Assembly: GCA_014860175.1 (NCBI GenBank)
Contig: JACZKF010000124.1
Span: 1-21,268 of the forward strand
From: Desulfuromonadales bacterium
GTDB taxonomy: Bacteria; Desulfobacterota; Desulfuromonadia; Desulfuromonadales; JACZKF01
Length of the DNA stretch: 21,268 nucleotides
Direction: 5' to 3'
Position numbers and translations under genes: made by a program
The notes under the pieces: generated by a model
The model's database searches: none
What the model saw: the letters and a program-made list of their open reading frames with translations, nothing else
Told to the model about the DNA's origin: nothing
In this document: positions 15,714-21,268 of the stretch, piece by piece
Position numbering within the stretch: the stretch's first letter is position 1
Layout of the letters: the number at the start of each line of letters is the position of its first letter

Positions 15714-16358
15714 ATGCGACGTTTTCGCTTCACCATCCTCGCGGTCTGCCTGGTGCTCCTCTGGCTGGGGGGGAACGACCTGGCGCTGTGGCAGCGCAAC
15801 CCGGCCCCGGAAATCCTCTCCTTGGCGAGCCTGGAGGAGCAGGGGGCACCGCGCGAATGGCTGCGGGTCACCGATACCTGCTTCAACCTGGAGCGGGCCA
15901 TTTCGATGTCGGGCGACATCCCGCCGAAAGCCTTGCTGGTGCCGCTGACCAGCGTCGCCGGAGGCCCCAACGACCAGGTTTGGGTCGAGACGCGTGAGCC
16001 GGCTTATCTGGAGTTGATGGTCAGCTACCATATCCTTCCGAATTCCGAGTGGGAAAAGGAGCAGTTCCGGCTGAACAACCAGGAACGATTCCACCCCTGC
16101 CGGGATGTCGAAGGGATGCTCGCCTCGCCACTCATCGCCACCGCCAACCGCAACAAACTGCTGGAAGTGTTGAAAGGGGCCGGCATCACCCCGCCGGCGG
16201 ATGTCCTCCTGCTCAGCGAGGCCAAGGAGCCACCGACCCTGCGCGGCGTCTTTTTCTTCGCCATCGGCCTGCTCGGCCTGCTGCGGGTGTTCACCACCTG
16301 GCGCCGCCCCTCGGACGCAAGCGGGAACGATGGCCTGACGCCACCGTCAACTCCGTAG
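15714..16358 (+). CDS. Hypothetical protein with two membrane segments
   Basis: 214 residues. Membrane segments lie at about residues 5-22 (RFTILAVCLVLLWLGG) and 177-194 (VFFFAIGLLGLLRVF), with a soluble domain of ~150 residues between them, likely periplasmic, and a short polar tail (WRRPSDASGNDG). The domain has two cysteines (C56, C129) that could form a disulfide. No family recognised. SD is weak. Its stop lies only 2 nt before the LysR ATG, so the two are translated together; a functional link is suggested but unproven. Confidence 0.65.
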   Translation: MRRFRFTILAVCLVLLWLGGNDLALWQRNPAPEILSLASLEEQGAPREWLRVTDTCFNLERAISMSGDIPPKALLVPLTSVAGGPNDQVWVETREPAYLELMVSYHILPNSEWEKEQFRLNNQERFHPCRDVEGMLASPLIATANRNKLLEVLKGAGITPPADVLLLSEAKEPPTLRGVFFFAIGLLGLLRVFTTWRRPSDASGNDGLTPPSTP

Positions 16359-16360
16359 CG

Positions 16361-17257
16361 ATGGAGTTGAGGCGCCTGGAAGTCTTCTGCCGGGTGGTGG
16401 AGCTCAAGAGCTTCTCCCGGGCGGCAGAGGAGGTTCGGCTGTCGCAGCCGACCGTCAGCGAGCAGATCCGCCTGTTGGAAAATGCCAGCGGCGAAAAGCT
16501 CCTCGATCGTCTCGGGCGCGAGGTCCTGCCCACCCCAGCTGGCGAAATCCTTTACCGGTATGCCCGCCAGATACTGCAGTTGCGGGAGGAGGCGAAGCAG
16601 GCGCTGGCCGAGTTCCGCGGCACCCTGGCCGGTCGCCTGGTGCTCGGGGCAAGCACCATCCCCGGGGCTTACTTCCTCCCCCCTCTGATCGAAAAATTTC
16701 ATGGCCGTTACCCGCAAAGCCGCGTCATCCTGCGCATCTGCGGCAGTGCCCAGATTGCTCGCGAAGTTCTGGCCGGGACGCTGGAACTCGGCCTGGTCGG
16801 CGCCCTGCCGCAGGAGAGCGGCCTGGAGGCGCAGGAGCTGTTCGCCGACCGGCTGCGGCTGGCTCTTTGGCCCGGCCACCCCTGGGTCGGCCGCCGGGAT
16901 TTGCCGCTGACCGAGCTTGCCGGTCAACCCTTCATTTTGCGCGAGAACGGCTCCGGCACCCGGCAGGCGATGGAAGAGGCGTTGCTCGCCGGCGGCTTTG
17001 ACCCTGGACGGCTCACCGTGGTGGCCGAAATGGGGAGCAACGAGGCGGTGCGCGAGGGGATCAAGGGGCGCCTCGGAATCTCCTTCCTCTCCTCTCTCGC
17101 CTTGCAGGAGGATCTCAGCCGCGGCACCCTGGCCACGGTTCCCCTGCTCGATACCAGCATCCACCGCCCTTTTTATCTGGTACGCCGCCGGCATCGCCAG
17201 CCCACCCCCCTGGGCAGCGCCTTTCTCGACCAGCTACGTCACCCCGCCTCCATCTGA
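16361..17257 (+). CDS. LysR-family transcriptional regulator (selenium-metabolism-associated type)
   Basis: 298 residues. The N-terminal winged helix-turn-helix is MELRRLEVFCRVVELKSFSRAAEEVRLSQPTVSEQIRLLE, followed by LLDRLGREVLPTPAGEILYRYARQILQL and a periplasmic-binding-protein-like effector domain (LVLGASTIPGAYFLPPLIEKF; ELGLVGALP; LRENGSGTRQAMEEAL). The VLPTPAGEILYRYARQILQLREEAKQAL block is what I associate with the regulators annotated as selenium-metabolism associated (from memory). The ATG at 16361 is used; no SD is visible and coupling to the upstream gene is likely. The ligand is unknown; sulfur or selenium compounds are plausible given the rhodanese downstream. Confidence 0.85.
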   Translation: MELRRLEVFCRVVELKSFSRAAEEVRLSQPTVSEQIRLLENASGEKLLDRLGREVLPTPAGEILYRYARQILQLREEAKQALAEFRGTLAGRLVLGASTIPGAYFLPPLIEKFHGRYPQSRVILRICGSAQIAREVLAGTLELGLVGALPQESGLEAQELFADRLRLALWPGHPWVGRRDLPLTELAGQPFILRENGSGTRQAMEEALLAGGFDPGRLTVVAEMGSNEAVREGIKGRLGISFLSSLALQEDLSRGTLATVPLLDTSIHRPFYLVRRRHRQPTPLGSAFLDQLRHPASI

Positions 17258-17293
17258 TCGGATTTTCCGATAAGCAGCATCGGATTGTTCCGA
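17257..17293. promoter_or_regulatory. Two dyads, candidate LysR operator
   Basis: ATCGGA-N3-TCCGAT at 17257-17271 contains TCGGATTTTCCGA, which fits the T-N11-A LysR box. TCGGA-N4-TCCGA at 17280-17293 is a near copy. The centres are 22-23 bp apart, about two helical turns. They lie between the LysR stop and the rhodanese ATG, so binding could control the rhodanese gene. Confidence 0.5.
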
Positions 17294-17379
17294 ATTTCCT
17301 ATTGGTAAACCGTCCCCCTTTTCCCGTATCCTCTGGCGCGATGGCGGACCGCACCTGCAATTTCCCCTGGAGGAGAACG

Positions 17380-17811
17380 ATGAAAAAAACCGACCTGCTC
17401 TGCCTGACCGCCCTGTTCATCCTGCTGACCGCCACCCTGGTTGCAGGGGCCGAGGTCAGGTACCACTACCTGCCCCCCTTCGAAGTCGAGAAGCGGCTGA
17501 AGGCCGGCGAACAACTTTTCCTGCTCGACATCCAGGTGGAGGAAGAGTTCGCCGCCCATCACCTCCAAGGGGCACTTCCCACCTACGCCTATCCGGTGCA
17601 GTCCGAGGCGGAGAAGGCCAAGCTCGACGCGATAGTGCCGCTGGTTAAAGAAAGCACCGCCCCGGTCCTGGTCATCTGCCCCCGCGGCGGCGGCGGCGCC
17701 ACCCGCACCGTCGACCACCTGGTCGCCAACGGAATCGAGCCCCGGCGGGTGTTCATCCTGGAGAAGGGGCAGGCGGGGTGGAAGAACAAGGAACTGGTGG
17801 AGGGGAACTGA
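17380..17811 (+). CDS. Exported rhodanese-like protein with extended active-site loop
   Basis: 143 residues from the ATG at 17380 (GGAGG just upstream; the longer frame from 17302 has no SD). A signal peptide (KKTDLLCLTALFILLTATLVAGA) directs it to the periplasm. The rhodanese domain shows LLDIQVEEEFAAHHLQGALP and the catalytic Cys100 in VICPRGGGGATRT. The loop from Cys to the second Arg (CPRGGGGATR) is longer than the classical CRxGxR, so the substrate may not be thiosulfate. Sulfurtransferase or persulfide handling is likely. It sits downstream of the LysR gene and its candidate operator. Confidence 0.82.
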   Translation: MKKTDLLCLTALFILLTATLVAGAEVRYHYLPPFEVEKRLKAGEQLFLLDIQVEEEFAAHHLQGALPTYAYPVQSEAEKAKLDAIVPLVKESTAPVLVICPRGGGGATRTVDHLVANGIEPRRVFILEKGQAGWKNKELVEGN

Positions 17812-17831
17812 GTTTCTGCCGCAGAATGGCT

Positions 17832-17866
17832 AAAAGGGGTGCCGGCAACGAGCGGCACCCCTTTTT
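17832..17866. terminator. Bidirectional intrinsic terminator between rhodanese gene and asnS
   Basis: AAAAGGGGTGCCG (17832-17844) pairs over 13 bp with CGGCACCCCTTTT (17853-17865) around an 8-nt loop. It has T's on the plus strand (17862-17866) and A's on the other side that give T's on the minus strand, so it serves both convergent genes. Confidence 0.92.
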
Positions 17867-17879
17867 CTTTATCGGCAGC

Positions 17880-19286
<1,407 letters not shown>

Positions 19287-19325
19287 AGAATGATCCCCTT
19301 CGTTTCGAGGTAAAGAGTCGCTGTC

Positions 19326-19354
19326 ATTATCATCCGGCGGTGATGATCGTGCAA
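19326..19354 (-). promoter_or_regulatory. Candidate asnS promoter
   Basis: On the minus strand TTGCAC (19349-19354) and GATAAT (19326-19331) are 17 bp apart; the -10 matches 5/6, the -35 only 3/6. The leader would be about 33 nt. No Asn-rich leader peptide or terminator is seen, unlike trpS. Confidence 0.4.
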
Positions 19355-19380
19355 CTACTGGTTGCGGCCGCAAGAAAATG

Positions 19381-19408
19381 TTGATTCCAGGTGCCATTCT
19401 GGTATCTT
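19381..19408 (+). promoter_or_regulatory. Weak candidate promoter for the histidine kinase gene
   Basis: TTGATT (19381-19386) and TATCTT (19403-19408) with 16-bp spacing; each matches 4/6. It is divergent from the asnS promoter and just ahead of the kinase start codon at 19435. Confidence 0.3.
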
Positions 19409-19434
19409 CACAAAATCTATTCTAATGGATTTTT

Positions 19435-21268
19435 ATGATGAAGTCGTTGGCAGGCCAATCCGGACGCCAGAATCTTGAGCGTCTGCGCCAGAAGACGGTG
19501 GTCTGCGCGGCCATTTATACTTTGGCGGCGCTGCTGATCATCTCCGCAATCAGTGTCATCCCCCTGGTCGACCGGCTCAAGGCATCGGAGGAGGCGAGCC
19601 TGCTGCAGGACGCCCGGATCCGGGCTATTGCCGTGACCGAATACCTGGACCGGATCACCAGCATCGCCTCGCAGACCAGCCTCCACCTGTCCCATGCCAT
19701 GACACCTTTGCGGCAGCTGCAGCTTTCCCCCACTGAACTGCGTCAGCAACTTGGCCCCAGGCTGCGGGATACGATTCTTCAGGTCGGTGAGGTGGCCGGC
19801 ATTTCCCGCTTTGAAGCAGACGGAAGGCTGCTGATTCAAGCCGGCATTCCGATACCGGCACCGGCCCTCCCGTCCAGGCCGGTTCTCCATGAAGAGCCGT
19901 CTATCGCCCCCCCGATGGTGATCGACCAGCGGCCGTATATCACCGTCAAATTAGCGATTTTTGATCAGGATCAGCATTTGTGGACCGATCTCTACCTGTT
20001 CGAGGCCACCAAGCTGCAGGGGATCGTCTGGAATCCGGCCACCCTGAAACCGGGTGGTGATGCCCTGCTCGGCCGGATGACCGAGCAGCAGGCGGAGATC
20101 TTCTTTCCCGGCCGACTCGGGGAACTCGAGGTCTACAACGCCGCCGCCGACCTTCCGCTGTTCAACAGCGCCATGCAGGCGGCGGTGAAAGGTGAAACCG
20201 GGCTGTTGCGCCGCGACCGGACAGCCGACCGGCATCCGGATATCCTGGCCTTCACCCCCATCCCCCACATCAATTGGGGGCTGCTGGTCACCACCGATCA
20301 GGCCGACCTCTACGCCGAAGTCTATCGCCTGCTCTTCTCGGTGATCGGCATCGTGGCACTGCTGGCGGCGGCCGGCGGCGGCGGCATTTTTCTGCTGCTG
20401 CGCCCGTTGACCGGCAAGGTCCTGGTCTACTCCGCTGAGCTGGAAACCCTCAATGACGAACTGAAGCAGCAGGCCGCTGAACGCAAACAGGCGTTAGAGG
20501 ACCTGCGGCACAGCGAGCGGGAGTGGGCCCAGACTTTCGAGGCGATCACCGATGCGGTGGCCATTCTCGATGTGCAGGGACGAGTGCTGAAGATGAATCG
20601 GGCCAATACTTCCTTCCTGGCCTCCCTCTCGGCCGACATTTTCGCCGCCGGCCGCTGCAAGGTACATTTCGGCCTCGAGCCGTCGACGGAAATCTGCCCG
20701 TTCACCCAGATGCTCAAGACCCGGTCACCGGAGTTCGGCGAACTCTATGAACCGACCAACGACCGCTACTACCAGGTAGCCATCTATCCGCTGCTCGACG
20801 AGGAGGGGGAGTTGTGGGGAGGGGTGCATATCGCCCAGGACATTACTGAGCAGAAAAAGCTCGAGCACCTCAAAGACGAGATGATCTCCTCGGTCAGTCA
20901 CGAGATGCGCACCCCGCTGACGGCGATGCTCGGATTCGTCGAATACCTGCTGGAAAACCCGGTGCCGCCGGAGCAGCAGCGCGAGTTTTTGCAGACAGTA
21001 CAGCGGGAGACGGAACGTCTCAACGAGTTGATCAGCAGCTTTCTCGATCTGCAGCGTCTGCAGTCACAGCTGGAGAGCTATCGACTTGAACCGCTGATCG
21101 TGGAAGACCTGCTGCGCGAGGGGGTGCATCTGTTTGCTGTCGCCTCGAAGAAGCACCAGGTGAGCCTCCACGCGTCGAGCGGCCTGCCGCTGGTCAGCGG
21201 CGACGGCAAGCGCCTGCAGCAAGTACTGAAGAACCTGCTTTCCAATGCCATCCGGTACTCTCCCGAGG
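19435..21268 (+). CDS. Membrane-bound sensor histidine kinase, 3' end outside window
   Basis: The frame is open from an ATG-ATG pair at 19435-19440 to the window end (611 residues visible). Layout: membrane segment at about residues 21-44, an extracytoplasmic sensor of ~250 residues (SLLQDARIRAIAVTEYLDRITSIASQ, Cache-like helix), a second membrane segment at about 299-322, a coiled coil (LETLNDELKQQAAERKQALEDLRHSE), a PAS domain (WAQTFEAITDAVAILDVQGRVLKMN through GGVHIAQDITEQKKLE), HisKA with phospho-acceptor His489 in SVSHEMRTPLTAMLGF, and the beginning of the ATPase domain with the N-box KNLLSNAIRYSP. The partner response regulator would be outside the window. Ligand unknown. SD is weak (TGGA). 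Confidence 0.9.
   Translation, partial: MMKSLAGQSGRQNLERLRQKTVVCAAIYTLAALLIISAISVIPLVDRLKASEEASLLQDARIRAIAVTEYLDRITSIASQTSLHLSHAMTPLRQLQLSPTELRQQLGPRLRDTILQVGEVAGISRFEADGRLLIQAGIPIPAPALPSRPVLHEEPSIAPPMVIDQRPYITVKLAIFDQDQHLWTDLYLFEATKLQGIVWNPATLKPGGDALLGRMTEQQAEIFFPGRLGELEVYNAAADLPLFNSAMQAAVKGETGLLRRDRTADRHPDILAFTPIPHINWGLLVTTDQADLYAEVYRLLFSVIGIVALLAAAGGGGIFLLLRPLTGKVLVYSAELETLNDELKQQAAERKQALEDLRHSEREWAQTFEAITDAVAILDVQGRVLKMNRANTSFLASLSADIFAAGRCKVHFGLEPSTEICPFTQMLKTRSPEFGELYEPTNDRYYQVAIYPLLDEEGELWGGVHIAQDITEQKKLEHLKDEMISSVSHEMRTPLTAMLGFVEYLLENPVPPEQQREFLQTVQRETERLNELISSFLDLQRLQSQLESYRLEPLIVEDLLREGVHLFAVASKKHQVSLHASSGLPLVSGDGKRLQQVLKNLLSNAIRYSPE

Noticed and set aside
19287..19397. N-terminal extension of AsnRS, or an Asn leader peptide
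   Set aside because: The in-frame extension has no SD and no family similarity. Asn codons there are scattered, not clustered, and there is no terminator before asnS, so attenuation as in trpS is not supported.

Overview
The window is a GC-rich bacterial chromosome segment with short gaps, ATGA-type overlaps and good Shine-Dalgarno (SD) sites. A type II secretion (T2SS) operon ending in gspN, a DUF485/solute:sodium symporter pair of the acetate-permease type, an extended-loop rhodanese and a LysR regulator of the selenium-metabolism type together suggest a Geobacter/Desulfuromonas-like member of the Desulfuromonadota. That placement is inference from gene content; no rRNA or tRNA gene is visible.

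Layout. 1-4448: the end of a T2SS operon (gspK partial, gspL, gspM, gspN) followed by a DUF3187 outer-membrane-type protein. 4449-7240: lon with its leader, flanked by two kinds of palindromic interspersed repeat. 7241-10785: a 72-residue hypothetical protein, then an accessory-looking block: a minus-strand pair (79-residue protein plus nucleotidyltransferase), a pRiA4b ORF-3-like protein, and a Fic-domain protein with its own promoter region. 10816-12009: trpS behind a leader. 12135-12819: three small genes, one of them a 59-residue DUF4177 protein on the minus strand whose stop codon overlaps the stop of its convergent neighbour. 12820-13368: a long regulatory gap with two related dyads, a near-consensus sigma-70 promoter and a 240-nt leader. 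13369-15659: DUF485 protein, symporter and terminator. 15714-17866: a membrane-anchored hypothetical protein, a LysR regulator, a dyad cluster, an exported rhodanese and a bidirectional terminator. 17880-19286: asnS on the minus strand. 19435-end: a sensor histidine kinase that runs off the window.

The most interesting item is the trpS leader (10853-11005). It encodes a 25-residue peptide with three consecutive Trp codons. Downstream are five RNA segments that can pair in mutually exclusive ways (1:2, 2:3, 3:4, 4:5), ending in an intrinsic terminator just before trpS. This is the architecture of ribosome-mediated transcription attenuation, here predicted to control tryptophanyl-tRNA synthetase by charged tRNA-Trp. 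The putative promoter would start the transcript at or very near the leader ATG, and there is no SD, so the leader peptide may be translated from a leaderless mRNA.
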